Below are positions 1-8,414 of a stretch of 42,610 nucleotides of DNA, in pieces. The stretch lies in the NCBI GenBank assembly GCA_023144635.1, contig JAGLFH010000013.1:1-42610 (forward strand), in the 5' to 3' direction. The DNA is from Candidatus Auribacterota bacterium. GTDB taxonomy: Bacteria; Auribacterota; JAFGBW01; JAFGJP01. The translations under genes were made by a program, and so were the position numbers. The notes beneath the pieces are model-generated. The model was not told the origin of the DNA, did not search any database, and saw only the letters and a list, made by a program, of their open reading frames with translations. Every line of letters begins with the position of its first letter. The first letter of the stretch is position 1.

Positions 1-60
1 ATTTTAATTATTAAGTATTTAGAATTTTACTCTCTAATATTACTTATTCAGCAATTAATA

Positions 61-152
61 CTACAGGTGTGAGCCTGTAGATGAATGCTCCCGGCAAAGC
101 CGGCAGCGAAGCTGAATTCATAAAAAATACTATGGGTGTAAACCCGTAGATG
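61..152. repeat. Two-copy CTAYRGG hairpin repeat
   Basis: Two related units (61-87 and 130-152) have the form stem CTACAGG or CTATGGG, a six-base loop beginning TGT, a complementary stem ending GTAG, then ATG. The first stem pairs perfectly over 7 bp. The second differs at two stem positions, one compensated (A-T to G-C) and one becoming a T-G wobble, so folding is preserved. The function is unknown. It is unlikely to be a terminator because no T-run follows either stem. Confidence 0.6.
91..114. repeat. Two adjacent mini-hairpins (AAA and GAA loops)
   Basis: CCGGC-AAA-GCCGG (91-103) is followed directly by CAGC-GAA-GCTG (104-114). Both are perfect stems closed by C-G around a three-base loop. 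They lie between the two larger hairpin units and belong to a mini-hairpin type seen in many spacers of this window. Confidence 0.6.
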
Positions 153-266
153 TTTATTTTAATAATCTATTTTTCTTAAAATGATATTTTTCCACCAAAT
201 GTTTGAGATTATTATAATGTTTTTATATTTTAGTTAATTTGACATTTTATATATATGAGGATAGTT

Positions 267-995
267 ATGATGAAAAATATATTTTTTATATTTATTTTAT
301 TATTTATAAAATTAAATATTAGTTGTGCGAGCTTAGCAAACTTGCCTTCTGATATCAAAAACTCTGTTTATGATAAAGCTCCAGTAATAGTAAGGGGAAA
401 AATAATAGAAATTAGTTTTTTATTTCGTCGTGATGGTTTTGGTAAAAAACCTATAAAGAAAATAGATAATTTAGTTAGTAAACTGTATCAAGCCCAAAAT
501 ATTTTTCCTTCTATGCCCCAAGGATTTTATATAATAAAAATAGAGTTAAAAGAAGTTCTAAAAAATAACTCAATTATAGATTTCAAAAAAGGTGATATTA
601 TATATACAACTTTTATAGAATATAACACAGCAACGGTACTTTCTCCGAAAGAAAAAGAAGAATATTGGGCATTTTTAGAAACTTCAGCTGAATCAACATT
701 AAAAACGCTTTCTCAATGTTTTAAGAGAATTAAAAAAGAAGATTCAAAGGAATCTCCCTTTAAAGCTCCTGAAAAGACTTTATACTTTTATGGAATAGGA
801 GAATTTCCGTTATTACCTTATGCTCAAGAAGCCATACTTACAAAAACTATATATATAATAAATGAAGTATATCAAATAGAAGATACAGAAGAACAATCAA
901 ATAAATGGAAAGAGCTTCAGTTAAAGTATAAAGAAAATTCCTTTTTACAACATCCATGGGAAGAGTCGGATGATATAGAGGATTTTAATTATTAA
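267..995 (+). CDS. Secreted hypothetical protein
   Basis: I do not recognise this family. A hydrophobic N-terminal segment of about 20 residues, followed by Ser-Cys, looks like a signal peptide; the lipobox (NISC) is too weak to call it a lipoprotein. The mature part is lysine- and glutamate-rich with a beta-rich middle and no visible catalytic motif. An in-frame ATG at 255 exists, but the GAGG at 257-260 sits correctly only for ATG 267 (or 270), so I start there. A TATAAT at 213-218 could be a -10 box, with a poor -35. The gene stands alone between repeat-filled spacers. Confidence 0.65.
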   Translation: MMKNIFFIFILLFIKLNISCASLANLPSDIKNSVYDKAPVIVRGKIIEISFLFRRDGFGKKPIKKIDNLVSKLYQAQNIFPSMPQGFYIIKIELKEVLKNNSIIDFKKGDIIYTTFIEYNTATVLSPKEKEEYWAFLETSAESTLKTLSQCFKRIKKEDSKESPFKAPEKTLYFYGIGEFPLLPYAQEAILTKTIYIINEVYQIEDTEEQSNKWKELQLKYKENSFLQHPWEESDDIEDFNY

Positions 996-1543
996 GTATT
1001 TAAAATATTGTTCTTTAATATTCCTATTTTTTCAATTATAGGCATCAAGCTTTGTTTTAAAGTTTTTTACAAGGAAAAGAAAGTATAGGAGAGAGGGACG
1101 GAGGTGTTTTGTAAACTTATGCTTGCCGAAGTCATATTTATTTAATAGGGCATAATTGGGGACGGAGTCAACTTATCAACTTAATAGTTTTCCCGTTCTC
1201 CTGCCTTCATAGCAGAAACCAATCTTTGAATACCAGTAAGTTATGTGAACCTGTGCGAAATTTGTGCTAATAAGAGCAGTTATAAGCTATAAGTAGTAAG
1301 CTGTAAGCCAGAACTTAGAACCTTTCTCCACGTAGCGTTTTTTAGCGGCTAATAGGTTTTGCCAGTTGTTAGCTATTAGCAGTTAGTTATTAGTGAACAG
1401 CAAGAAATCAGAATTTTTTTTCTTTCATCTTGTGTCTATCTTCGCGCGAAGTGCTCCTTTAACTCAACATTTAGCACTCAAAACTCAACACTTCTTAAGC
1501 TTTTTCTGTCTTCTGTGTTCTGACCTCTGTCTTCTATGTTTTC
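996..1543. repeat. Spacer with four heptad-phased repeat tracts
   Basis: No gene is visible in this 548-bp spacer. It holds four degenerate tandem tracts in 7-nt phase: 1278-1322 (units ending TAAGC, then AGAAC), 1361-1397 (GTTAGCT/ATTAGCA type), 1461-1494 (ACTCAAC type) and 1503-1545 (TTCTGTC type, reaching the stop of the next gene). A mini-hairpin GCGC-GAA-GTGC at 1444-1454 precedes the third tract. GGGACGGAG occurs twice (near 1096 and 1161). The segment around 1346-1395 resembles 2882-2934 and 14591-14631. Confidence 0.7.
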
Positions 1544-2746
1544 TCAATCCAGAGAGATTTTCTTTAGCTTAATAACAGGTATAAGCTTTCCGCTTGTATT
1601 TTCAGTAGATGTGTATTTTGTTCCATCTACAGTTACAAAACGTTCTTCATAGGCGCGAAGGTCTACATTATTGCTGTAAATAAATGCAAGGACTTCACCG
1701 TATTGATCGACAATTTTATGTGTTGCTTTTTCTGTTGCTGTTGTTGTTCCTTTTTCTAGTGTGCCTTTAAAAGAAAAATTGGATTGAGAGTTCCATTCTT
1801 TCATCTTTTTTTCTTTTTGAGATTTTAATTTTGATACTCTTTTAAGAGATTCTTTTGCAGCACGCGAGTCAGGATGGTCTTTGATTATTTTTTTGTACAT
1901 AGCCATTACATTATCGTAATCTGCAGGATCAAAGGAGTCTGCATAAATTATCTTGCGGCGGGCTTCTTCTGCCTCTTCATATTTCTGTATTATTTTTCTG
2001 TTAAGCTTTTGTGATTTTATTCTTGTTTGAGCTATTTTTTTCTTTTCCTGTGCATCTGCGATCCTCTTAAGAGATTTTTCTGCTTGAAGAGCATCAGGAT
2101 AAAAATCGATTATCTTCTGGTACTTTCTTATCAGCTCATCATAATTGACATTAAAATAACGTTTTCTAAGCTCTTCACGCCTATAATCTTCAGCTTCTCT
2201 ATAAAGTTTCTTTGTCTTTATTTCTTTTTCAAGAAAAAATTCGTATTCTTCCAATGGAGAAAGGTATTTAACATAATCTTTATGTATATAATATCCCATG
2301 CCCATAGGCATTTCTATTTGAGACCATTCTTCAAACTCCTTTATGACTACTATGCTGTCTCCCTCATGAAGTTTTCCAAGTACAGAGCTTGACAGTGTAG
2401 CTCCGGCACGAATATTTACATTATCTTTCACTATAATATCATCTGTTGCAAGAGAGCTGTAAACCCATGCAGTAGCGTCTTTAGGAGGATTTAATCTGCA
2501 CCATCCGCTTTCTTCTCCTATAACTACAATATCAGTTCCAGATTCAAGCTGTTGCATGACCTCTGCTCCGATACGTGCAGATGCCCTAACATTTATTCTT
2601 TTACCTTTTACCCTTCCCATATATGGAAAATAAGTATCAAGCGATCTATCTGTTTGTGCATAAAGAGATAAATCAGGAAGTACAAAAGAAATAAGTAAGA
2701 TCATGCAAAGAAGAACAGATGAATTTATTTTTGTGCAAAGTTTCAT
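1544..2746 (-). CDS. Secreted protein with two bacterial SH3 domains
   Basis: The 400-aa protein begins with a signal peptide (cleavage likely after SLYAQ, about residue 31). Two SH3b domains follow, roughly 44-103 and 105-163; both show the NVRA/NIRA start (INVRASAR, VNIRAGAT) and a W in the terminal strand. The middle (about 165-320) is helical and charged with two TPR-like units sharing a KII-D-P-D-A core, suggesting tandem helical repeats. The last 80 residues are beta-rich. SH3b domains usually bind peptidoglycan or peptides, so a periplasmic cell-wall role is inferred. A G-rich ribosome-binding site precedes the ATG. The gene is monocistronic. Confidence 0.75.
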   Translation of the reverse strand: MKLCTKINSSVLLCMILLISFVLPDLSLYAQTDRSLDTYFPYMGRVKGKRINVRASARIGAEVMQQLESGTDIVVIGEESGWCRLNPPKDATAWVYSSLATDDIIVKDNVNIRAGATLSSSVLGKLHEGDSIVVIKEFEEWSQIEMPMGMGYYIHKDYVKYLSPLEEYEFFLEKEIKTKKLYREAEDYRREELRKRYFNVNYDELIRKYQKIIDFYPDALQAEKSLKRIADAQEKKKIAQTRIKSQKLNRKIIQKYEEAEEARRKIIYADSFDPADYDNVMAMYKKIIKDHPDSRAAKESLKRVSKLKSQKEKKMKEWNSQSNFSFKGTLEKGTTTATEKATHKIVDQYGEVLAFIYSNNVDLRAYEERFVTVDGTKYTSTENTSGKLIPVIKLKKISLD

Positions 2747-2851
2747 GGGATGCCCCCTTTAAAATGGATATATTTGTTGTTTAAGTAATTATATAAAAAA
2801 CTTGAGAAGCTTCAATGTATTTTAATTATTTATTTTAGCGGTCAGCTATCA

Positions 2852-2883
2852 GTTTGTACAGGCGAATGATTTTTTATTCCTAC
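2852..2883 (-). repeat. GTAG-headed REP-like palindrome
   Basis: On the minus strand it starts GTAGG and ends GTACAAAC, with GAAT/ATTC complementary segments between. It shares the GTAG head and the G-T-x-x-AAA tail with units at 10598, 14538, 27809, 27859 and 38352. This is one of the more degenerate copies. Confidence 0.45.
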
Positions 2884-3038
2884 TAATAGGCTTTGCCAGT
2901 TGTCAGCCTTCAGCTATTAGCGGTTAGCAAGAACCTAAAACCCAGAACTTTTCTTTCTAATAATTTATGTGCAAAGCACACCTTAACTTTAGGCATTTCT
3001 TTTATTTTCCCTCTGATCCTGTTTTACAATATCAGCGA

Positions 3039-3077
3039 CCTGTCTCGCCATAGTTCTAACGAAGGCGGAAGCGTTCC
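3039..3077 (+). repeat. Dispersed repeat CTGTCTCGCC...GAAGGCGGA
   Basis: The segment carries CCTGTCTCGCC and GAAGGCGGAAGCG. The reverse complement of 32560-32608 has the same two blocks with different spacing and middle, so this is a second dispersed family. It runs straight into the heptad tract at 3080. Confidence 0.5.
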
Positions 3078-3169
3078 TTTAACTCATCACTCAAAACTGA
3101 CAACTCAACACTTTTTTATCGCGCGGTAGCGCATCTTGACCTATCACCTAGAACCCAGAACCTAGAACC

Positions 3170-3194
3170 TTTTTTCATGCGCAGCATGAAAAAA
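3170..3194. repeat. Perfect 11-bp palindrome at mnmE 3' end
   Basis: The arms TTTTTTCATGC and GCATGAAAAAA surround a GCA loop (3181-3183) and the element abuts the mnmE stop codon at 3195. It may act as a transcript-end hairpin, but neither strand has a T-run after the stem, so it is not a textbook intrinsic terminator. The core is a mini-hairpin of the GNA-loop type. Confidence 0.6.
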
Positions 3195-4589
3195 TCATTT
3201 TCCTATACAGAATTTTGAAAACACAGCATTAAGCACATCATCAGGTGTTGTTGCGCCGCTTAGCTCATCAAGATAGTTCAAAGAACTTTTTATTCGATGC
3301 GATATGATCTCTTCAGAGCTGTTCTTCCGGATATCCGTTATAATCTCTTCAAGTTCTTTACAGCATCTTTCAATGCAGTTTTTGTGACGAATACTTGTTA
3401 TCATAGCTTTTCCGGATAGATAAAGGGTATTTTGTTTTTTAATGATCTTTTTAAGTTCACTCATGATACTATTCATACCTTTTCCGTCTTTAGCGGAAAT
3501 GCTTATAAAACGTTTGTATCCTAAAATGCCTTTTTTTATGTTGTTTTTAAACCCTAGATCTAATTTATTTACGACGAGAAATTTATGTTTTACAGATGAA
3601 AGCATGCCCGTTACCATATGATCATTTTTCAATATACCGCGGCTTCCATCTATAATGTGTAAAACTATTGTAGCTTTTTCAATTGCCTGCAATGTTTTTG
3701 AAATACCCTTTTTTTCAATTTTATCTTTTGCCTGTCTGATACCTGCTGTATCAATAAAATTGACAACCGCTCCTTCTATTATAAGAGATTCTTTTAAAAA
3801 GTCTCTTGTTGTCCCTGCAACTGATGTTACAATGGCACGCTCAAACCCCAGAATTGAATTTAATAAAGTTGATTTTCCTGTATTAGGAGCACCTATAATA
3901 ACTACATTTATACCCTGTTTAAGAAGAGAGCCTCTATTAAATGTACTTAAAAGATCGTTCAAGTCTTTTAAAATGGAGCTGATATTTTTTGTTATATTTT
4001 TGTAACAGCTCTTTTTTGTATTATCTTCCATGTCATCTTCAGGAAATTCAATATTAGCTTCACAAAGAGAAAGAAGAGAGATCAGTCTATCTTTGTGTTT
4101 ATTTATCGTTTTTGAAAGACTGCCGTCAAGCTGGTTAACTGCTGCATCAAGTGCAAGGGTATTTCGTGCATCTATTATATCTGCAACTGCTTCTGCCTGA
4201 ATAAGGTCGATACGTCCATTAAGAAATGCTTTTTTGCTGAACTCACCTTGTTCGGCAAGACGGATAAAATCATTTTCAAGTATTGTGGAAAGAGCATTTT
4301 CAAGAACCAGAGTTCCTCCATGGCAGGAAAACTCTAGGGTATCTTCTCCTGTAAAAGTATTCGGTGCTTTAAAAATACTCATAAGGACTTCATCTATTTT
4401 TTTATTGTTTCTGATCAAAAATCCAAAATGTATGCTGTGGCTAAGTTGTTTTTTTGCAGAAAAACGTTTTCCATGTTTTTTTGATAAGAAGATCCTGGGA
4501 ATAACGGAAAAAGCTTTGGGCCCGGTAATTCGTATTATACCGAGGCCTCCTTGTCCAATGGGTGTTGATATGGCAGCTATGGTGTCCAT
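3195..4589 (-). CDS. mnmE: tRNA modification GTPase MnmE
   Basis: With MnmG, MnmE installs the (carboxymethyl)aminomethyl group on wobble U34 of certain tRNAs. The 464-aa length is normal. The N-terminal formyl-THF-binding domain begins DTIAAISTPIGQGGLGIIR. The embedded G domain shows P-loop GAPNTGKS (233-240), the AGTTRD switch (258-263), DTAG (280-283), NKLD (341-344) and SAK (365-367). The C-terminal CIGK with catalytic Cys461 is intact. The ATG follows the stop of the upstream glycosyltransferase with no gap (TAAATG), so translation is probably coupled. It is the last gene of the queD-to-mnmE run. Confidence 0.97.
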   Translation of the reverse strand: MDTIAAISTPIGQGGLGIIRITGPKAFSVIPRIFLSKKHGKRFSAKKQLSHSIHFGFLIRNNKKIDEVLMSIFKAPNTFTGEDTLEFSCHGGTLVLENALSTILENDFIRLAEQGEFSKKAFLNGRIDLIQAEAVADIIDARNTLALDAAVNQLDGSLSKTINKHKDRLISLLSLCEANIEFPEDDMEDNTKKSCYKNITKNISSILKDLNDLLSTFNRGSLLKQGINVVIIGAPNTGKSTLLNSILGFERAIVTSVAGTTRDFLKESLIIEGAVVNFIDTAGIRQAKDKIEKKGISKTLQAIEKATIVLHIIDGSRGILKNDHMVTGMLSSVKHKFLVVNKLDLGFKNNIKKGILGYKRFISISAKDGKGMNSIMSELKKIIKKQNTLYLSGKAMITSIRHKNCIERCCKELEEIITDIRKNSSEEIISHRIKSSLNYLDELSGATTPDDVLNAVFSKFCIGK

Positions 4590-5657
4590 TTATAATCCAA
4601 GTACAGCTTTTAATTTTTCTTTTAAAATATCCTGATGAAAATCTTTTACTCTTTTATTTTGACTTTCGACAATACCATTTAGAAGATTAGAGTCATTCAT
4701 AACAATATCAATAAGCTCTGCTATTTCGCGAAAGTTTTTATTTTTTATTAAAACACCGGTGTTTCCAAGTGTTTCCGGAACAGCGGCGCGGGCAAGTGCA
4801 AAGACAGGCTTTTTAAAAAACATGCATTCTATAAGAGGAATGCAAACTCCTTCATGTTCACTCATGCAAAGGAAAAGAGACGATGAAGAATAGTATCCTA
4901 GAAGGTCTTCCAAGGAGACATGGCCTGTGAAAATAACATTTTGCAAGCCCATTTCGCTTGCCAGGCTTTTAAGATAAGTGTAATACTTTTCCATACCGAC
5001 ATAGCTTCCGACAAAAATCAGACGTGATGAAGGGTTTATGGTTTTGTTATAGTAATAAAAAACTTTTATTACATCTTCGAGCTTTTTATTAGGGCTTACA
5101 CGTCCTACAAATAATATATTTGTAAAGGAGTCAGATGTTTTTCGTATTATAGAACGTGACGGCTCAGTTTTAAGATAACTGGTATTTATAGTAAGAGGAA
5201 TCACACCGACATTTTGAAATCCAAAATTTTCCATTTCACTTGCATTGAAACTGGAAACAGCAAGTGAAATATCAGGAACTGATTTAAGTTTTTTAAGCTC
5301 TTCCCTTCCTTCCCGTAGAGTATTTGCTCTTTTGCTGCTGATTGATTGAAGATATTTTTCAGGCGTGATGTTATGGTAACAAAGTATTTTTCTTGCAGGA
5401 GTATCTATGAAATATTTTGTCAGCCCTGAGCCGATTGAAAAATGGTAGATCAATGTTGCGTCTTTATTGTTGATCAGAGATAAATTTTCTGATGCGGGAA
5501 GAATCTCATCCCTAAGCTCAGGTGATGTGTGATGGAAAGGCGCGAAAATTTTTGATTGGATATCTAAAGATGTAAGGATATCTTTTATTTCCAGAGCATA
5601 GTTAGTAATAGCGTCGCCTACTGAAGCTCCGGCTAACAATTGGTGAATTTCTTTCAT
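4590..5657 (-). CDS. GT4-family glycosyltransferase (copy 1)
   Basis: This cytoplasmic glycosyltransferase of the GT-B fold probably adds a sugar to a surface polysaccharide. The C-terminal Rossmann half shows ILFVGRVSPNKKLEDVI, GHVSLEDLLGYY and the EX7E motif in EHEGVCIPLIE, which binds the nucleotide-sugar donor in family GT4. The N-terminal half begins EIHQLLAGASVGDAITNYA. It is 355 aa, exactly like its upstream neighbour, and strongly similar along its length, so the pair is a tandem duplication. The start is one base after the neighbour's stop. The ABC ATPase in the same run supports polysaccharide assembly; the acceptor is unknown. Confidence 0.88.
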   Translation of the reverse strand: MKEIHQLLAGASVGDAITNYALEIKDILTSLDIQSKIFAPFHHTSPELRDEILPASENLSLINNKDATLIYHFSIGSGLTKYFIDTPARKILCYHNITPEKYLQSISSKRANTLREGREELKKLKSVPDISLAVSSFNASEMENFGFQNVGVIPLTINTSYLKTEPSRSIIRKTSDSFTNILFVGRVSPNKKLEDVIKVFYYYNKTINPSSRLIFVGSYVGMEKYYTYLKSLASEMGLQNVIFTGHVSLEDLLGYYSSSSLFLCMSEHEGVCIPLIECMFFKKPVFALARAAVPETLGNTGVLIKNKNFREIAELIDIVMNDSNLLNGIVESQNKRVKDFHQDILKEKLKAVLGL

Positions 5658-5658
5658 T

Positions 5659-6726
5659 TTAAAATCCTAGGATCTGTTGTAATTGTTTTTTTAAGTTTTC
5701 TTTTTTAAAGTTATTTATTCTGTTATTTTGCTTCTCGATGATGTTTTTTAGCATGTTACTATCCTTAAGGACAACATCGATAAGTTCGGCGATCTCACGG
5801 TAATTTTTCTTTTGTAATAAAATGCCTGTTCCTCCCATAGTGCCAGGAACAGCTGCTTTTGCTAACGCAAAAACGGGTTTTTGAAAGTACATGCTTTCAA
5901 TAAGAGGTATGCAGACACCTTCATGCTCGCTCATGCAAAGAAAAAGCGTTGATGCCGAATAAAAGCCTAGGAGATCTTCCAAGGAGACATGACTCGTAAA
6001 AACAACGTTTTTTAATTCCATTTCTTTTGCAAGATCAAGCAGCATTTTAAGATATTTTTCTGAGTGATCATAGCCTCCTGCAAATATGAGGCGTGAGGAC
6101 GGATTAATAGTTTTATTATAATAGTAAAAAACTTTTAATACATTCTCGAGTTTCTTATTGGGAGTTACGCGGCCGACAAAAAGAAAATTTGTATAATTAT
6201 CATTATACGAGTTAATAATATTTTGTGAAGGTTTTGTTAAAAGATAATTAGTGTTCAAAGCAAGTGGTATGTTATGTATGTTCTTATAACCAAGCTCTTC
6301 TAACTCAGTAGCATTAAACTTTGAGGTGGCAAGTGTAATATCAGGAACATTTACAAGCTTTTTTAATTCTTCTCTTCCTTCAAAAAGCTTTCTTGCTGTC
6401 TGGTCATTCATGCCGCGAAAATAATGTTCCGGAGTAATATTTTGGTAACACAGAACCTTCCGGCCGGGAGAATGCATAAAGTATTCAGTCATAACTGAGC
6501 CTATTGAAAACTGGTAAAACAGAGTGATGTTTTTTTTATTAATAATTGGCATATTTTTTAAAACAGGATGGACCTCTTTCCTTAATGAGGGAGCTATGTG
6601 TTGATAAGGGGCATAAACTTCAGAGTGTATTCCTGATTCTCTGAAAATATTTCTTATTTCAAAAGCATAGTTGGTTATAGCATCTCCTACTGCTGCTCCG
6701 GCTATCATGTGGTGAATTTCTGTCAT
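5659..6726 (-). CDS. GT4-family glycosyltransferase (copy 2)
   Basis: The paralog of the next gene, with the same 355-aa length and layout: EIHHMIAGAAVGDAITNYAF at the N-terminus, FLFVGRVTPNKKLENVL, SHVSLEDLLGFY, and EX7E in EHEGVCIPLIE. The C-terminal halves are the most conserved, while the N-terminal halves (acceptor side in GT-B enzymes) differ more. The two enzymes may therefore use the same donor on successive acceptors; that is inference. It sits about 50 bases after the coiled-coil gene. Confidence 0.88.
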   Translation of the reverse strand: MTEIHHMIAGAAVGDAITNYAFEIRNIFRESGIHSEVYAPYQHIAPSLRKEVHPVLKNMPIINKKNITLFYQFSIGSVMTEYFMHSPGRKVLCYQNITPEHYFRGMNDQTARKLFEGREELKKLVNVPDITLATSKFNATELEELGYKNIHNIPLALNTNYLLTKPSQNIINSYNDNYTNFLFVGRVTPNKKLENVLKVFYYYNKTINPSSRLIFAGGYDHSEKYLKMLLDLAKEMELKNVVFTSHVSLEDLLGFYSASTLFLCMSEHEGVCIPLIESMYFQKPVFALAKAAVPGTMGGTGILLQKKNYREIAELIDVVLKDSNMLKNIIEKQNNRINNFKKENLKKQLQQILGF

Positions 6727-6776
6727 AAAGAGATCTCATACCCCTGATTTTAATTTTTTGTAATGGGGGAGGGCTA

Positions 6777-7223
6777 TTATTTTTTTAGATTTTTGATTTC
6801 TTCCTCTAACTCTGATATTTTCAAATCAAACTTTTTGTGAAGCGCATTTACTGTATTTGATATTTGTGCATTAAATTCTCTTTGCTGCGACCAGAGGCGA
6901 TATGTATAGAACTTAAGAAGTTTCCATATTATTTTTTTTAACAAAGTAGCTGCTTTTCCTAAGATCCCGCCTTTACTTACGATTTCCCAGTCATTGATAT
7001 CTACTGCCCAGGTGCTTCCAATAGTTTTAAGATAATACTCTAAAAAATCTCCTTCATTTTCAATATCCTGAAGTTCGAGCGTATGGATCTTGGCAAGATT
7101 ATAATGGTGATAAATGCCTGCTTCTTCTTTTTCTTTTATCTTTTTTCGGATAGTCTTCATTATAGCTTCAGTATCAACTTTTCCAGACGGTATTTCAAAT
7201 AATTTATCTGTAGCATCATTCAT
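6777..7223 (-). CDS. Coiled-coil protein of the glycan locus
   Basis: I do not recognise a named family. The 148 residues include a charged helical N-terminus with KTIRKKIKEKEE (about 24-35), a basic-hydrophobic stretch KAATLLKKIIWKLLKFYTYRL (split here as KAATLLKKIIW and KLLKFYTYRL) that could be amphipathic and membrane-associating, and a C-terminal coiled coil ending in EEEIKNLKK. Similar N-terminal segments occur in methyltransferases and glycosyltransferases of polysaccharide ABC-export loci, but no enzymatic domain is present. The ATG overlaps the stop of the ABC ATPase gene by 4 bases, so the two are probably co-translated. A chain-length or scaffolding role is possible but unproven. 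Confidence 0.6.
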   Translation of the reverse strand: MNDATDKLFEIPSGKVDTEAIMKTIRKKIKEKEEAGIYHHYNLAKIHTLELQDIENEGDFLEYYLKTIGSTWAVDINDWEIVSKGGILGKAATLLKKIIWKLLKFYTYRLWSQQREFNAQISNTVNALHKKFDLKISELEEEIKNLKK

Positions 7224-8407
7224 GTCTTTTCTCCTTTTTCAAAGCATACAGGCATGTATACAAGGCCTTCATTGTCATTTGCAACATCTATTCTGAATTC
7301 TATAAAATTATCTTTTCTGTGATATTGTATCTGATGATCTTTTGAATGACATGCAACAGATATATGATAGATTCCTCGCTGCAAGTTAAGAGAAGATATG
7401 CGTATCCTCATTATTCCTTTTCCGCTTATGCTTTCTGTAGTTTGATCACAAAGTAAAGAATTGGTACCGATAATTGTAGCTTGATTTGAATCTGTTAGAC
7501 TGAATCCGAAAACAGGATCAGAGATATATTTTTTAGCATTATAATGCATTTCAATTACCATTTCTTCACCCGGTGAAAAAGATTCGCGCACATTATTATT
7601 TGAATCTTTTAACAAAACATCTTCAAAAACCACTTCTCTTGTTCCATATTCTTTTACGACAACATTACCTTTTTTATATATTCCGAAATTTTTATATTCA
7701 TCTACAACAGAAGAGGGATTGCCTATATTGATGACATTTCCTGAATCCAGAAGAAGAATGCGGTCACTTATTCTTTTTATCGTTTCAAGATCGTGTGATA
7801 CAACAAGTATTGTCTTTTTCTTTTCTTTGAACTCTTCGATCTTTGCCATTGATTTTTTTCTGAAGTCTTCATCACCTACAGCAAGTACTTCATCCATAAG
7901 AAGAATATCCGGCTCCACTTCTACAGCCACTGCAAAACCAAGTCTGACATACATGCCTGATGAGTAAAACTTAACAGGTGAGTCAATAAATTTTCTTATT
8001 CCGGAAAAATCTACTATAGTATCAAACTTTCGATCAATATCTTTTTTCTTTAATCCCAGAATAGAGCCGTTAAGATAGATATTTTCTCTTCCTGTAAGGT
8101 CAGGATGAAAGCCGGCTCCCAGTTCAAGAAGAGATGAAAGACGTCCATTTATTTCAACATTTCCTTCCGTGGGCTTTGTGGTCTCGGCAATAAGGCTTAA
8201 AAGGGTACTTTTGCCGGCACCGTTTGCCCCAATGATCCCTAAGGTCTCTCCCTCGTTTACATGGAAGTTTACGTCTTTAAGCGCCCAGAAAAACTCTTTT
8301 TGAGTATTGCTCCTGAACATATTGATAATAGTTGACTTCAGGCTTTTTTGAACATTCTGCTGCCTGGTGTATTGTTTACCGAGATTTTTAACTATTATTC
8401 TGTCCAT
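7220..8407 (-). CDS. Polysaccharide-export ABC ATPase, Wzt-like
   Basis: ATPase subunit of an ABC-2 type exporter for O-antigen or teichoic-acid-like glycans (Wzt/TagH class). The nucleotide-binding domain shows Walker A GANGAGKS, signature YSSGMYVRL, Walker B ILLMDEVLAVGD and the switch VVSHD. After about residue 235 an extension of some 150 residues with beta-sandwich character (VFGFSLTDSNQATIIGT) matches the Wzt C-terminal glycan-recognition domain. An upstream ATG at 8452 would overlap queD by 38 bases; the family normally begins near MDRIIVKNL, so I use 8407. The partner permease (Wzm/TagG) is absent from this window. Confidence 0.9.
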   Translation of the reverse strand: MDRIIVKNLGKQYTRQQNVQKSLKSTIINMFRSNTQKEFFWALKDVNFHVNEGETLGIIGANGAGKSTLLSLIAETTKPTEGNVEINGRLSSLLELGAGFHPDLTGRENIYLNGSILGLKKKDIDRKFDTIVDFSGIRKFIDSPVKFYSSGMYVRLGFAVAVEVEPDILLMDEVLAVGDEDFRKKSMAKIEEFKEKKKTILVVSHDLETIKRISDRILLLDSGNVINIGNPSSVVDEYKNFGIYKKGNVVVKEYGTREVVFEDVLLKDSNNNVRESFSPGEEMVIEMHYNAKKYISDPVFGFSLTDSNQATIIGTNSLLCDQTTESISGKGIMRIRISSLNLQRGIYHISVACHSKDHQIQYHRKDNFIEFRIDVANDNEGLVYMPVCFEKGEKT

Positions 8408-8414
8408 ATGAGTA

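Larger units (their letters stand above)
2747..3194. repeat. Composite repeat spacer
   Basis: The 448-bp spacer between two minus-strand genes appears non-coding. It holds a GTAG-headed REP-like unit (2852-2883), a heptad tract 2895-2934, mini-hairpins GTGC-AAA-GCAC (2969-2979) and GCGC-GGTA-GCGC (3121-3132), a dispersed repeat 3039-3077, heptad tracts 3080-3114 (AACTCAA type) and 3141-3176 (CTAGAAC type), and the palindrome 3170-3194. The segment after the first mini-hairpin (CCTTAACTTTAGGC) recurs after another mini-hairpin at 10721-10735. Confidence 0.7.

Noticed and set aside
239-244. TTGACA as -35 of the first gene
   Set aside because: It is too close to the start codon to drive that gene and has no -10 at the right distance before it.
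1278-1545. CRISPR array
   Set aside because: The periodicity is 7 nt with no unique spacers and no conserved repeat of 20 or more bases; no cas genes are present.
2893-3129. 78-codon plus-strand ORF in the spacer
   Set aside because: It spans heptad tracts, mini-hairpins and a dispersed repeat; the peptide is just translated repeat, and no SD precedes it.
3170-3194. Intrinsic terminator of mnmE
   Set aside because: The stem is perfect, but no T-run follows on either strand; kept as a palindrome only.
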